From Sphaerolaimus hirsutus (lineage: Eukaryota; Nematoda; Chromadorea; Monhysterida; Sphaerolaimidae), in the NCBI GenBank assembly GCA_964036195.1, contig OZ038456.1, positions 25,707,792 to 25,771,791 of the forward strand: 64,000 bases of DNA, read 5' to 3'. A program made the position numbers and the translations under genes. This document shows positions 39,421 to 51,366 of this stretch, piece after piece; within the stretch, counting starts at the first letter, position 1, and the number at the start of each line of letters is the position of its first letter. The notes beneath the pieces are model-generated. The model was given only the letters and a program-made list of their open reading frames with translations, was not told the DNA's origin and searched no databases.

Positions 39421-40254
39421 TGTCGTGAATGCCACCAAACTGATGTCATTCAGTTTACCGTAATGAGTGATAGCTAATTGAGTGGTTGATTTACACTATG
39501 CGACAGTGCAGACTGTAGATTTAGATAGCCACGGCAGTCAGGTGAGTTTGCGTGAAAAATGGGGGTTTCCAAGGTTGTTTCAGTTGCTTTATTGTAGATT
39601 GCAGGTCAGATCAGGTAAATATAATCAGAAATTGTCCAGTGGTGAGTAGTACAGCCAAACTCCTAAGTTGTAGACTGACTAAAACTCCCAAAAGTGGGGA
39701 CATCACAGAATATTGTATTAGTAAACAGCCTACAGTAATGTTTCACATATACTATAGGGAAAAAGTTGAAGAACATATGTTGCATTCAGATACTCAGATG
39801 CATTTAAATACATATAAATACTGTAGGTACATACATAGTACAATTTGAGTTCATAAGAAGCCTAAAGCAGGCACAGTCAAAGTTTCAGTGCAGCTGTCTA
39901 GCTTTAACAATTGTTGGGTTTTGCTGATGCATATTGAAGCTACCAAATAGAGCTGATAATTGTAAATAGAGTTTGACACACTCCTTTTCACCAAGTTTTG
40001 TTATAAGATACTTATACCTAGAAAAGTATATATTTCCTGTATCAGTGGAAAATTGCGAGTTGAATGATCATAATATCGTAAACCATAAATACGTATATTC
40101 ATAAACCTTATTTCAACATAATTGACATTTTGAACCTGAATATTCTTAATAAACTTTCGGAAAACTTAATAGCCCCCAGAAACCTTCAGAAACTTAATCC
40201 ACCTAATTTTCTTAACATTGACAAATTAGGTGTAATTTATGTTCGGTCAGCACA
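39421..40254 (-). repeat. 5' LTR of the nested element
   Basis: 834-bp partner of 37934-38750, containing a ~17-bp extra stretch near 40075. It abuts the GCAGG target copy at 40255. Confidence 0.9.
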
Positions 40255-40902
40255 GCAGGCAAACTGGACCTGACCCAGAGTGCCTGCCTCTAACTGCGTT
40301 TTCAACTTTGTGATCGAGGCATCGGTTGCCTGGGCTGCCGCCCAATCTATTGTCTGCGTGGTGGACCGCGCCATGTGGGGACACATCTTCTCCAGCGGGA
40401 CTCGAATCACTTCACTGGCCTGCTGAAACGCCGCCTGGTCGGGATCGTTGATTGGGTTCCTGCTGAGCGCATCCGCCATGACGTTCTGCTCGCCCGGGCA
40501 GTACTTGATGATGAGATCTTTCAATGACAGGCGCACAGCCCATCGGTGAGTCCAGCGTTCAATTTTCCCATGTGCCGGTTTTGTGGGCGTGTTCATGAGT
40601 GCTTTGTGGTCTGTGCGCACAATCACTTTCTGTCCATCGATAAAGTCGCCGAGGCGATCCAAAGCCCACATGCAGGCAAGGGCCTCTTTCTCCACTATGG
40701 ACCATGTTTTGTGTGTGGTCGGCAGTCTTTTCAAGACAAAAGATACAGGCCGCAGGAAGTCACCATGTTGCTGCATCAACACAGCGCCCAAACCGTAATC
40801 GCATGCATCCGTGTACAAATAGTACGGTTTTTCGCGGTCGGGGTGCGCCAGCACCGGGGCGGTGCTTAGTCGGTGCAGCAGCAATTGATACGCTTCCTGC
40901 AC
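40237..40902 (-). pseudogene. RNase H domain of the minus-strand element
   Basis: Residues show YLYTDACDYGLGAVL, IVEKEALACMWAL and IVRTDHKALMN, the three acidic motifs of Ty3/gypsy RNase H, followed by CPGEQNVMADALSRNP. It is cut off from RT by a frameshift near 40900-40950 and truncated at 40255 by the nested LTR element, whose LTR supplies the last codons and the stop. Confidence 0.88.
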
Positions 40903-42422
40903 CTCATCTGACCACTGATCAAACGCGGGAATGGGGTCCGCCCTTCCCCGGACCCTTCCGGGAATTTACCCTTCGCCAGCGCGTTTAATGGTGCCGCAAG
41001 TCGATGGTAGCCCCGGATGTGCTGGCTAAAAGAGCCCGCTTTCCCCAAAAAGGTCTTTATGTGCTGTTTTGTGGTGGGTGTCGGCATGTCTAGAATTGCC
41101 GCCACATTGCTGCGTTTTGGGGTGATGCCCTTCTGGCTCAGCTCAAACCCCAAAAATTTCACAGTATTGCAGAAAAAGTAGCACTTTTCTGGCTTCAAAC
41201 GGATGCCCGCCCATTGCAGCCGGTCAAACAGCTGCACCAGGTGCGTGAAATGTTCATTGGGATTGTTGCTTGCTACGAGACAGTTGTCAATGTACACATA
41301 AAAGACGGGCCGCTCGGGTTCTTGGTTCAATCCTGCCAGAACACAGTCCATGAGTCTCTGGAAACTGGCGCCCGCGGTTTTTAGGCCCAGCAGCATCTGC
41401 GTGTACGAGTACTGGCCCCGGCTACACACGAACGTGACCATGTCGCGCGTGTCCGGGTCAGCAATCGTCACGTTGTAGTAGCCGAACAAGGCATCCATGG
41501 TCGAGAAAATGGCGCATCCGCTCATTTGCTGGAACATGTCGCTGATGCGAGGCAGTGGGTAAGTGTCCCGCACTGTCAGTTTGTTCAACTTTCTAAAGTC
41601 CAGACACAGCCGGTAGTCGTCTTTTCCCTTCGGAACGATAACCAGTGGGAATGCCCAGGGTGACGAGGAGGGCACAATAAGTCCCTTTTTCAACATCTCG
41701 TTAACCGTTCGCCACACAAATGCTCGTTTTGGTGGCAATTCAAAACAGGCCGCGCACTTCACGGGTTCAGCCTTGGGTGTCAATGTGATTTTGTGTTCCG
41801 TTACCTGCGTCTCGCCGATGTCGTAGTCGGACAAGCTGAACAGGCCGCCGCGTCTGGCTAGGAGTCGACGGAACTCCTCTTTCAAGTGTTCAGGCAATGC
41901 CGTGCCGCTTTCCGCAGGCAAGCGGCCCCACACTTCTTTGATGTGGGCCTCTTCCGCTGCCGTTAGCGCGTGCCTGTCAGGTTTGTAGTCTGTTTGCAGT
42001 GGGGGCGGTGCCGGTAGTTCGAACGTGCCGCGAGCCTCGTCAATCGGCTCAGTGTGCTCGTGCAAAAACCGCCAACACTCAAACACCTCTGCCACCTTTG
42101 TATCTGCTGGCAAGTATTGGTCAACGGCCATCCGATTCACCACACACAGGGTGAACGACAATTCGTCCATCCAATCGCTGCGCGGGTGAAATGCCGCATT
42201 ACACGCCAGACTGGGGACAAATTTGACCAATTCCCCTTCCTCGTTCCGGGTGTACGGATCCAGCGCATACGCCACGGGTTCATTTCTGGATGTGTGTGCC
42301 AAGGGTCCAGTCTTGTCTGTTCCTACCAGTATCTGGCACTGCTCACCAGTGGGAACTACCGTTGTTGTCATTACGCGCACATCTGCGGTGCACAGACTGC
42401 GCTGGTTCCTCGCCGTCTGCAC
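40866..42422 (-). pseudogene. Reverse transcriptase with YIDN active site
   Basis: 518 codons containing the protease-RT linker and RT fingers/palm: LVIVPKGKDDYRLCLDFRKL, STMDALFGYYNV, FVCSRGQYSYTQMLLG, then VYIDNCLV where YIDD is expected. The second catalytic Asp is Asn (codon at 41285-41283), which should inactivate the enzyme. LLG replaces the usual PFG or PMG. Upstream it is out of frame with gag-protease, with a 17-bp duplication at about 42489-42522. Confidence 0.88.
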
Positions 42423-43756
42423 CTAGGGCTTTCCCTTGCTGCCTGAAGTGCCACTCTAGCTGATCCAGCTCGCCTGGGCGTCCTGGACAATCTGCAGGTT
42501 ACCCCAAATCTGCAGGTTACCCGCAGATATTTCATTAGTTTTACTACTGCAGGCAGCGTGTCCTCGTGCCAATGCCCATCTGGCGTCTGGTGGCGCACAG
42601 CCATGTCATACACCCGCAGGTGTTCTCTGGGAATAGCCAGGCCCGATGTGTGTACGTGCGACAGGGGATATTCCCTATATTTTGCTCGCTTGGTCTGCGC
42701 ATCGGCACCTGCTTTCTGCCAGATGTCCTCCAATGTGGTATCTTCGATAAACAGGCCAATGTTGCAGCCTGTATCGATCTGGCCTGTTATGGGAAAACCC
42801 ATAAAATAGATTGTTGCCATTGGATCGGCGGTGGTGCTCGTGTGTGCGCTGCTGCTGCCCGTGCTGTCCAGGGTCCCCGCCGTCACGCCCAATGCTACCG
42901 GCCACCATGTGGCCACGTCTGAATCGTAATCTTTGTCGCCAGGTTGCGGCTCCTCCGGTTCGGACTGGTCTTCTTCAGTGGCATCCATAGGCGCCGTCCA
43001 ACAACTGGCCTGTCTGCGGTCGTTGTTGCTGGGGCCACCCATGGGTATGCCCATCTCTTGGCATACTTGCCGCATGTTTTTCTTTGCGTCTTCTTCCGTT
43101 TTCTCGATGCGTTTCAAATTGTCTTTGCGCCGCTGCAGCCGCTCGGGCTGAAATTTGTCCAATTTCGGGTTTATGTAGCAGTCGGCGGACGCATGGGGCA
43201 TTGGCGTTCTGTGCCAATAATTTGTGCAAAGCTGGCCTTTATGTGTGCGGGGGTCAAATGTGGGTCGTCCCGGCTGTGCTGACTGCCTAGCGCATTCTGG
43301 GCTTTCGTCCGCCCGCTGCATTCGCTGGCTAGTCCCGGCCCCGCCCCGGCCCTGTTGCCGCTGCGGCCACCGCCATGGTCGGCGGTCCCTCGATTGCTGA
43401 AATTGTGTCTCCGGTCGGGGCGCTCTCGTGCGCTTGTCCTCCTCCCGGGCCATGTCCATTTTCAGGATGGCTACATCCAACGTGCACATGCCCTCTTGCC
43501 ACCAGTCCCGCCACGGGTACCAGCAGGCCTTCGGGAGCAGCTTGTGCACCTCCGTGAACAAGTTATCGCCGATCATGCGCTCTCTCTCACAATCAGGGAT
43601 GCTGTCGCTGATGTGATGGAACGTTGCACATAGGTTGGTGTAGAGGTTGGCTACAGAGTCACTTGGGTGCACCTGCAGACTGTACCAGTCGGCCACGGAG
43701 TAGATTCGGTGCTCCTGACGATAAACGCTGGCCAACCGATCGATAACATACAGCAT
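42371..43756 (-). pseudogene. Gag C-terminal part and retropepsin
   Basis: 461 codons in one frame: capsid-like helical segment, an Arg/Gln/Gly-rich stretch (RPWRWPQRQQGRGGAG), a Cys/His-bearing segment (CTNYWHRTPMPHASADC) that may be a degenerate knuckle, then GFPITGQIDTGCNIGLF, the retropepsin active-site DTG. It is linked to upstream Gag sequence through two in-frame stops at about 43804 and 43771. Confidence 0.75.
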
Positions 43757-43804
43757 GTTGTAGCGCTTTTCCTAGCGCATGGACAGGTATCGCTTTTGTG
43801 CCTT

Positions 43805-44933
43805 TCAAACAAACACCGTTGTCCAAAACATTTGTTGCTGCGGGTCGGGGACGTTCAGGGCGTACAGCATTGCTGTGTGGAGCCAGTGTTTAAACGAGCC
43901 ACTTGTGCCCAGTGGCTCCCCATCAAATTTGGGTAGCTTTGCTGCCATGCCTGGTACCGCCCCAGCGCCAACTTTGTCGTGGCGTGTCAATGCCGCGTGT
44001 GCGTCGCCCAGCGGCTGCAGCCCCTCCGTGTCGACTGTCACAAACATGTCAACATAATTCACCAGGCGCAACAACAGCGGGCCATTTACCACCAGCGCGA
44101 GACGCTGCTCTGTGTCGAGTTCCCACACGTCTGCCGGGGTTGGCGCCGCCTGCACCGCTGGCATTACTTGCGCCGATGGAGAGCGCGACGTCACCGACAT
44201 CGCTCGAATTTATAGCTTGAGCTGCTGGAGCTCTTTCTGCTTGGCCGCTACTGTCTTGTCCAGGTCGGCTACGTGCTGATCATACGCCCTCGTATGTGAC
44301 GACACGCTGCTGCTCCGGCTGCAATTCCAATTTCGATTGCGTGGTGGGGCGTTCTGTGGCACGGCTGCTGATGACATGCGCATGGGTGACTGGGGCCTGT
44401 ACGCCCTTTCAGAGTCTGCGTCAATGTTGCCCTTGTCGTCTGTGTCGACCGCCGCCGGGTCTTGCAGCGTGATTGTGACCTCTTTTGTGGCCTTAAAATG
44501 CTTGTCTACTAACTGCAGCACCTTCGTGACTAGCACCGTCGGTTGTAGCTGGGCCGGTGCAGGGGACACCGGCCACCCTGGTTTTGCCAATCTGATGACC
44601 TGAAACAGAATGTTCAGGATCGCCACTTTATTAGGGTTGTCCTCGCTTGCCCACGCGTTCAGCTGCGCCACCAGTTCCTGTCGCGTAAACGAGACCGGGT
44701 GCTTTCCGTAGCTGGCCTGCGGCTGCTGCTGGCAGTTGTCCTCCGCTGGGGGCGGTGGCAAGTGAAACATTGTTGTTTGCCTCCAGGGTGGTCACACGTG
44801 AAGTGGAGCCGTGTCCTAGTGTGTTGCCGTTTGCCGCCGGGGTGGTCTCACTCAAAGTGGAAGCCGTGTCCCGGGATGTAGTCGATCGCCGCCGGAGTGG
44901 TCGCACTCGGAGTGGAGCCGTGTCCCGGGGCAT
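43805..44933 (-). pseudogene. Gag N-terminal remnants
   Basis: The frames 44770-44210 and 44200-43805 are the same frame, separated by one TAA at 44210-44212. A further ORF (44933-44631) overlaps in another frame. The sequence is Pro/Gln/Ser-rich, then helical (LVTKVLQLVDKHFKATKEV), then LPKFDGEPLGTSGSFKHWLH, a typical capsid entry segment of Ty3/gypsy Gag. Three stops inside Gag show decay. Confidence 0.7.
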
Positions 44934-44971
44934 CGTTGCTGCAGCTCATGTAGTTGTGGCTGCCGGGTCGA

Positions 44972-44989
44972 ATCAAAGTATGATCACCA
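44972..44989 (-). promoter_or_regulatory. Primer-binding site of the minus-strand element
   Basis: Directly after the minus-strand 5' LTR: TGGTGATCATACTTTGAT, with the TGG expected for tRNA CCA pairing. The extended complement contains TCGAATC, like a tRNA T-loop. The tRNA identity is not determined. Confidence 0.65.
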
Positions 44990-45452
44990 TGTTACAAGCA
45001 TGAGCTTGGCCGTGTAGCTACGCTTGCTAGAGAATCCGATAGATGAAGCAAGAGTACCAGGTGAGCGCGCGAGAGGAACCACGTGTCCTACGCCCGACCT
45101 ACACCTTCACCCGTTTGATGTAATTCTTCTCCCAAAATCACCGTTCATGTAAACGTATGCAAATTGAGGTATGCAAATAGGTAGGAAATACCAGATGCCT
45201 ATGTAACAGCCTTTGATAACAAATGAGTTGGCCTAGCGCACAACTGATCTGAAGAGACAACAAGGGCTGCTTATATATCACCAGTGAAACACCTAAACCT
45301 ACTGCACAGCCATCTAACATGGATTACACATACTTTCTTAAATAGAAAAATGCACTGCACTAACAGATAACCTATGTGCAGTACATAACAAGTGATAGGT
45401 AAAGTGTAACTAAATAATAGGCGCTCAACAGATAACAGGCGCGCACACAACA
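44990..45452 (-). repeat. 5' LTR of the minus-strand element
   Basis: 463-bp partner of 33915-34377 with the AAAT target copy at 45453-45456. Confidence 0.93.
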
Positions 45453-45582
45453 AAATCTTTCACCCCTAACTGTAGTATTGAGCACATAGCAAAAGTTGTA
45501 CTTTGTGCCAAACTTGTCAGTGCACGTGCTGGGGACCAATTACAGTAAAGTGACACGTGACAGGGAAAATGGTAAAGTGAAA

Positions 45583-45857
45583 CTGTATTTCCTTGAAATA
45601 CCCACAAGGGTTTATTTTTCATAATTGAAATTTTGAGGGGGGTATTTTGAGGGGTGGGCATTTTTTGAGGGGGGAATTTTATTTCGGCAGAAATTTCTTG
45701 AACTCGCTATACAAATTTTTCTGTGTAACCTATGTCATTTGCATTCTCTTTACACTCAATTTGGGGGAGGGGGGTAGTGTCTAATAATTCAGAGTTCTCA
45801 TTTTGAGGTGGGTATTTCAACGGGGGGGGGGGGGGGTATTTTGTCGAACTACGGTAT
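45583..45857. mobile_element. CCGTAT / poly-C MITE
   Basis: Left end GTATTTCCTTGAAATACCCA; right end GGGTATTTTGTCGAACTACGG. G-runs fill the right half. It is non-coding. Confidence 0.65.
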
Positions 45858-46074
45858 TTTTGGGGTACATAAATTTGAGCAATCAAGTCACTTTTTTGCA
45901 AATTTTCTTGCCACTTGACACTTTTCTTGTCACTTGACTTGACAGTTGGTGAAATTGGCACCAGGCGGAGTCCATCGAGCTCAGATCTGTGATAGGATTG
46001 TTGAATGGATTTCAATATACAGAAAAAAAGTCCCAAGTGCCAAAAGCGCTGTGGTGCTTACTGCTTAATGCTTT

Positions 46075-47215
46075 GGCTCTGGGTCTGGCGCGGCAGAGTT
46101 GTTAAAAGTACCAAACTTTTCTCAAAGTATTTCAAAGTATTTTTTTTACTTACACTGCGTAAAAAATTGGGTACCTGAACGTAAAATCTGGTATTTATAC
46201 TCAGGTGTAACGTAAAGCTATTATTTTTCCGATTTTGTAATCAGGATACTTTTCGTCTGTAAAACAGCAGATCAACTTGAATAAAACCCCAAAAGCCCAA
46301 AAGGCAAAACAAAACGCACTTTTATATTCAGAGATTGTATCCGCATCAGTGATAGCTTTCTCAGTCTAACATCCCCACCAAGAGAACTTCAAATTTATTG
46401 CAAATAAATAGACAAATAGACAAACTATGCAAAAAAAATTACGCCGGGGAAAAATCTTCAAATGCAGTACATTACCATACGTTTGTATTTCTTTGAATCT
46501 GGTTTGGTTACTTCACAAGCGCTGGTATAAACACTAATTTGCTCAGAGGTTGGCTGTTTAGAGCATAAAGTTAGAGTTCTATTTTTACGCTTTATTCGAG
46601 TCCCTCAACAACTCCCGATTGTACCCATTTTGGAGCATAAATACTACAGCGAAACGCAGTACACTTGCATCACATTTACAGGGACACTTAAATGATAATG
46701 TATATTTATTCTAATAGAACGGCATTTACCTCCAATAGAACGACACCTTCAGTAAAACGAACATTAGAAATTACGCTGTAAGTGTGTCAAAACACAAAAT
46801 TTTATAACAATGGGTGGTGAGAACATCAAGCTGTTCAGAACTATGATTCAGCGTTGTTCTCACATCTGGTTTTGTTTGAATTCATGCTCTGATATTAAGA
46901 TGTGGCTCATGTTTCTGTGGTAACTAGAAAGCGCTGGCGTGCATCCCGCACCTGAGCGCCCGCGCGAACCAGTCGCTTATTCAAAACTTGGCTTCGAGCC
47001 AACAGTCGTGCATGCATTTTACTCACATTGTTCAGTTCAAATCATGTGTCTGAAAAAAAACATTCTTTTTCTGTTAAAAAAGATACATCCGTTGCAAAAA
47101 AATCGCAATCTAATATTTATATCCATCCGTTGAATAATAAATAGATTTGAATATAAAAAAGACGATCATTATCTAAAATCATTTTCACTGCGGTTACGGC
47201 CTAAAGTGGGTCAGA
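46075..47215. other. AT-rich stretch, no gene recognised
   Basis: 46090-46160 carries GGCAGAGTTGTTAAAAGTAC and AAAGTA words like those at 55045-55105 and 63705-63830, probably ends of a hAT-like repeat. The rest is AT-rich with no coding signal, except a short ORF at 46939-47133 that I cannot support. Confidence 0.4.
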
Positions 47216-47361
47216 GTGAATGAACCTTTTGCCATTTTTTATTTACCCCAGGCGGGAACATTTTTGGTGGTCCAGTTCGCAAAGTCGAGCCAAAAATCCC
47301 GTTTTTTTGGATTGTTATCATCTCGCTTGGCAATCAGTTCCTGTGTAAACTGCACTGTGAA

Positions 47362-48510
47362 CAACGATGGAAAAAACACAGAAATTGAACACAGAAACTC
47401 ATTGAGTTTCTGTGTTTTTGTTTTACACAGAAACACGGAAACTCATAAATTTTGAAAAACTCAAAACTCAAATTGTTTTTTTTTGGAGAACACAGAAACA
47501 CGGAAACACAGAAAAGTTTTTTGAGTTTTTGTGTTTTTTCAGTGAAGTGGTTGAATGCACATTAATTCAGTTAAACTAAACAAGATTAGATAAGCATCTA
47601 TAGTATGTAAATATGTACATAATGTATTCATATTTTATAATGGTACAACAAAAAGAAATTAAAGATGGCATGCACATCTCATGGTGGATTTGACAATTTA
47701 AGTTTTGACATTTAAGTATACCTTATTACCTTGAATAACCCCCCCCCTTGAAGTAACTCCCCTCAAAATGGACTGGTAGCCCCGCCCCCCTCGAAATACC
47801 CCCCTCCGGGATGATGTACATTATGTATCCAATGTACATGATGTATTTATTACTGCTAATTTGCATCGCAGCTACACATAGACTGTACTAGGTTGTGTAG
47901 CTGACTACATGTTTATTTCAAATATATCCTGTTTGTACGCATTTATAACCTGTTTTGGGTACGTAAATACCTACTATTTTCTATGATCTTTACAAAACTT
48001 TCTGACGAAATAATAATGCCCATGGGGGTATTTTGAGGTAATATGGTAGTTGTAGTTCAAATCAATTCCGTAGTCGTCCATACAGTGCACATCCATTGGA
48101 GAATTTTGGAGTACTGCGTAAATTGTCGTTTCTGGGCATTTTGTTGCTGGTGTTGTGATGTTGATGTCCTCATTGTGGACATTTTTGAGGACTTTTTTGT
48201 CACTTGAATGAATACACAAATGTTATGTGGGGTTAAAACATGTGCAAAACCAATATTTTATAAGAAAACCACTGTTTCCAGATCGAAATTCTGAAAATCA
48301 AATTTTTTGGGGGAAAACTCAAATTTTTTGGAAAAAACTCGCGTTTTTTTAGAAAAAACTCAAAAAACTAGAGTTTTTACAAAAAAAACACAGAAATAAA
48401 AACAGAGTTACTCAAGTTTTTTTCAAGAAAAAAACTCAAAACACAGGTATTCATTTTTGAAAAACTCAAAACACAGAAAGTGTTTTTTTTCTGGAGAACT
48501 TACCCATCGT
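47362..48510. mobile_element. TIR element with CAACGATGG ends and CACAGAAAC words
   Basis: Starts CAACGATGG and ends CCATCGTTG. The interior repeats ACACAGAAACTC / GAGTTTCTGTGT in both orientations. Flanking octamers ACTGTGAA and ACTGTATA agree at 6 of 8 positions, suggesting an eroded 8-bp duplication (hAT-like). It contains a nested poly-C MITE (47725-48049). A second member is at 62339-63176 and a third, disrupted, at 55118-57000. Confidence 0.65.
47725..48049. mobile_element. CCGTAT / poly-C MITE nested in the CAACGATGG element
   Basis: Left ACCTTATTACCTTGAATAAC, right GGTATTTTGAGGTAATATGG. The interior carries GATGTACATTATGTATCC...ATGTACATGATG, the family core. Confidence 0.7.
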
Positions 48511-48544
48511 TGACTGTATAATGACGGAGGTCAGGCGGACTGTT

Positions 48545-48972
48545 GAACGTCATGCAAAATGCCCGTGAAAATGTCAAACTCTGTTTCGTTTTTACTGGTC
48601 GTTTTCCATTTTGCAGGGCATTTTCCATGACTTTTGACACTTTTTGAGGGGGGTTCTATTATTTTGCCAGAAATTTTCGTAAGTTTCGTGGTAAATAGTA
48701 GGCGTTTGTAGTGTCCAAACAGGAGACATTTGTACAATAAAACGTTGATAGCTACACAAACTAGTATATGTGTAGTTGCAATGCAAATTAACAGTAATTT
48801 ACATCATGTACATTGCATACATGACGTATTTATTATGTACATGACGTACATCATTCCGATGGGGGGGGTATTTCAAGGGGGGGGGGGTTTATTATTTCCC
48901 CAGCCCATTTTGAGGGGCGATTTATTCGAGGGGGGTTAATTCAAGGGGGGATAATTCAAGGTAATACGGTAG
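48545..48972. mobile_element. Half copies of two MITE families
   Basis: 48545-48640 is half of the CCAGACC...TGTAAAATGCC family (TTTTGCAGGGCATTTTCC). 48641-48972 is the poly-G strand of the CCGTAT family, ending TTCAAGGTAATACGG, with the ATGTACATGACG core. Confidence 0.6.
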
Positions 48973-49104
48973 AATAATAAATGTACTACAAAAGCACGCC
49001 GAAAGTGGGAGAGAATCCTGCCATTTAAATGGAATGTATTATTGCGATGTTTAGTAAAGTGAATAGGTAGGAAATTTAAATCGAAACGCATACCGTCAGT
49101 TGGG

Positions 49105-49294
49105 GGACCAGGTGCCAGTCCCAGACCTTGTAAAATGCCCTGTAAAGTGCCAAATGTCATGTAAAATACCCTGCTAAATGGCAACTCAAATGCCAACCGA
49201 GTTGTCATTTTGCAGAACATTTTAGAGAACTTTTTACACTTTGCATGACACTTGACATTTTACAGGTAACTTTACAGGGTCTGGGACTGCCCCC
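49105..49294. mobile_element. CCAGGTGCCAGTCCCAGACC palindromic MITE
   Basis: The left end CCAGGTGCCAGTCCCAGACC mirrors the right end GGTCTGGGACTGCCCCCTGG. The interior is TGTAAAATGCC words in both orientations. It abuts an exon-like segment at 49295. Confidence 0.75.
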
Positions 49295-49431
49295 TGGTTG
49301 CACATGGGGCAGTGTGTTGTTACGATGTCGTAGATGTCCTCCACGCAGTCTCCACGCAGTCGCGGCCGCGCCGCATCCCCAATCTGTGCGTTCAAGTCCA
49401 GCACACACTTTTTGCACTCGGCGGACACCGC
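49295..49431 (-). CDS. Exon-like segment, minus strand, truncated by a MITE
   Basis: On the minus strand an acceptor GGGCATTTTTCAG precedes an open frame of about 45 residues, Cys-containing and well mixed (AVSAECKKCVLDLNAQIGDA ... THCPMCNQ), GC-richer than the surroundings. Its downstream edge coincides with the MITE, so no donor is seen. It could be one exon of a host gene or a captured fragment. Family not recognised. Confidence 0.35.
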
Positions 49432-49656
49432 CTGAAAAATGCCCTTTTTAAATTTCACCTAAATTACTTTTCACCAAAAAATTTCACTAAAAACTGATTA
49501 ATTTCATCCTTAATTCGGTGATGCCAAGGGGGGATGTTATTCAAGGGGGAATTATTTTTTCTCTGTAACTTGCACTGTTGCCATCTTGGCAATAATAGTG
49601 ATAAATTTATGTTAGGTCCTTAAAGTTTCGAGGGGGTATTTCAAGGAAACATGTAT

Positions 49657-50082
49657 ACCGTATTACCTCGAATTATCCCCCCCCTTGAATTAACCCCCCC
49701 CCCTCGAATTAACCCCCCCTCAAAATGGGCTGGGGAAATAATAACCCCCCCCCCCTCGAAATACCCCCCCTCCGGAATGATGTACATCATGTATGCAATG
49801 TACATGATGTATTGATTACTACTTATTTGCATCGCAGCTACACTTATACGCTCATTTGTGTACAGATGTACATCTATAGCCCCAATATTACCTATTTTCT
49901 CACATTTATTACCGTTTTTGTGTAAGAAAAGGCGCGTTCTTTAGTATGAATTTCATGAAAATTTCTGGCGAAATAATAAACCCCCCCCTCGAATAAACCC
50001 CCCCCCCTCGAATTAACCCCCCCTCAAATTTTGCTGGCGAAATAATAAACCCCCATGGGGGTATTTCGAGGTAATACGGTAT
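49657..50082. mobile_element. CCGTAT / poly-C MITE, near-complete
   Basis: Left ACCGTATTACCTCGAATTAT, right GGTATTTCGAGGTAATACGG, near-perfect inverted ends. The core contains TGATGTACATCATGTATGCA. One of the best preserved members. Confidence 0.8.
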
Positions 50083-50210
50083 GTATAACACTTTTTGACC
50101 CATCCTCATAAGTACATGTGAGTAAATAACTTTTTTTTGGAAAATGTAAAATTGAGTACTTTTTTCCATGGAAAATTTAAAAGCGACTGCCTACTTTTCT
50201 TCATAGAATA

Positions 50211-51079
50211 CCGTATATCCTTGAATAAGTCCCCTGGGGAGTTATTTTTTCATCAGAACTTCTTTATGGGGAGTTAATCCAGAGGGGAAGTTATTCGAGG
50301 GGGGGGGGGTTATTTTTTCGTCAGAATATTAAGTAAAATTCATGATCAATATATTGTATAAATAAGGTTGAATTAGTTGCATAAACCTGTAAGTTTGTAT
50401 AGAAATTCATTAACTCATGCAATGAAATGAATGGTAGTAAAGATAAATACGCTGAAATAAATACATCCTTTTAAACCTACCGTATTACCTCGAATTAACC
50501 CCCCCCCCTTGAATTAACCCCCCCCCCCCCTCGAAACCCCCCCCTAAGTTTCGGCTGAGGAAATAATAAACCCCCCCTCGAAATACCCCCCCTAAGATTG
50601 AGTGTAACGTGAACGTACTTGACAAATACCGCAGTTTGTGATCTGTACAATGCAGAACACACGTTAAAACTGATGATTAAGTGACGTTAGGGAAGGGTTT
50701 TTGTGTATATACAGTTATATATGCGTATAAACACATATACATCACTGTAATTGTTCGATTTTTCTATGTCTGCGTATGGGGAATTTCCGAAAATTTCTGG
50801 CGAAATAATAGACCCCCCCCCCTCGAATAAACCCCCCCTCGAATTATCCCCCCCTCAAATTTTGCTGGCGAAATAATAAACCCCCTGGGGGTATTTCGAG
50901 GTAATACGGTACATAAAGACGTTGTTTTGGATATGAACATTGTAGTCACCCCTTAAAGAGGGGGAGTTATTTGAGGGGGGGGGGGCGAGTTATTATTTCC
51001 TCAATCTCCTAACACAGGGGGAGTTATTTGAGAGAGGGGGGAGTTATTCAAGGGGGGACTTAATCGAGGATATAAGGTA
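50211..51079. mobile_element. Poly-C MITE with a second one nested inside
   Basis: Outer ends ACCGTATATCCTTGAATAAG and GGACTTAATCGAGGATATAAGG. Inner element 50479-50911 with ACCGTATTACCTCGAATTAA and GGTATTTCGAGGTAATACGG ends. The two belong to different subfamilies (TATATCC against TATTACC). Confidence 0.75.
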
Positions 51080-51166
51080 TGTAAAAATGGGTTCTTTTTC
51101 ATGAGAGATGTAAAAGCTACTACCTTTTACATGTAGAGAGCGATTTTTTAGATTGGAAGTCAATAC

Positions 51167-51366
51167 NNNNNNNNNNNNNNNNNNNNNNNNNNNNNNNNNN
51201 NNNNNNNNNNNNNNNNNNNNNNNNNNNNNNNNNNNNNNNNNNNNNNNNNNNNNNNNNNNNNNNNNNNNNNNNNNNNNNNNNNNNNNNNNNNNNNNNNNNN
51301 NNNNNNNNNNNNNNNNNNNNNNNNNNNNNNNNNNNNNNNNNNNNNNNNNNNNNNNNNNNNNNNNNN
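51167..51366. other. Assembly gap (200 N)
   Basis: Placeholder gap. Flanks are AT-rich, with no feature spanning it. Confidence 0.98.

Larger units (their letters stand above)
37934..40254 (-). mobile_element. Nested non-autonomous LTR element (2.3 kb)
   Basis: LTRs of 817 bp (37934-38750) and 834 bp (39421-40254) begin TG and end CA. They are flanked by the 5-bp duplication GCAGG (37929-37933 and 40255-40259). On the minus strand the PBS TGGCGCAGCGAGCAGGG (39404-39420) follows the 5' LTR. The internal region is only 670 bp. It inserted into the pol gene of the 11.5-kb element between RNase H and integrase. LTRs are highly similar apart from small indels near 40060-40090. Confidence 0.92.
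33915..45452 (-). mobile_element. Decayed Ty3/gypsy-type LTR element (11.5 kb), minus strand
   Basis: 463-bp LTRs at 33915-34377 and 44990-45452 start TGTTAC and end ACAACA on the plus strand. They are flanked by the 4-bp duplication AAAT (33911-33914 and 45453-45456). On the minus strand the order is LTR, PBS, gag remnants, protease, RT, RNase H, nested LTR element, integrase, integrase tail, coiled-coil ORF, polypurine tract (CTTGGAGGGGGT, 34378-34389), LTR. Stops and frameshifts break every gene. Confidence 0.93.

Noticed and set aside
38065-39848. Two near-identical 98-codon ORFs
   Set aside because: They are the same position in the two LTRs of the nested element.
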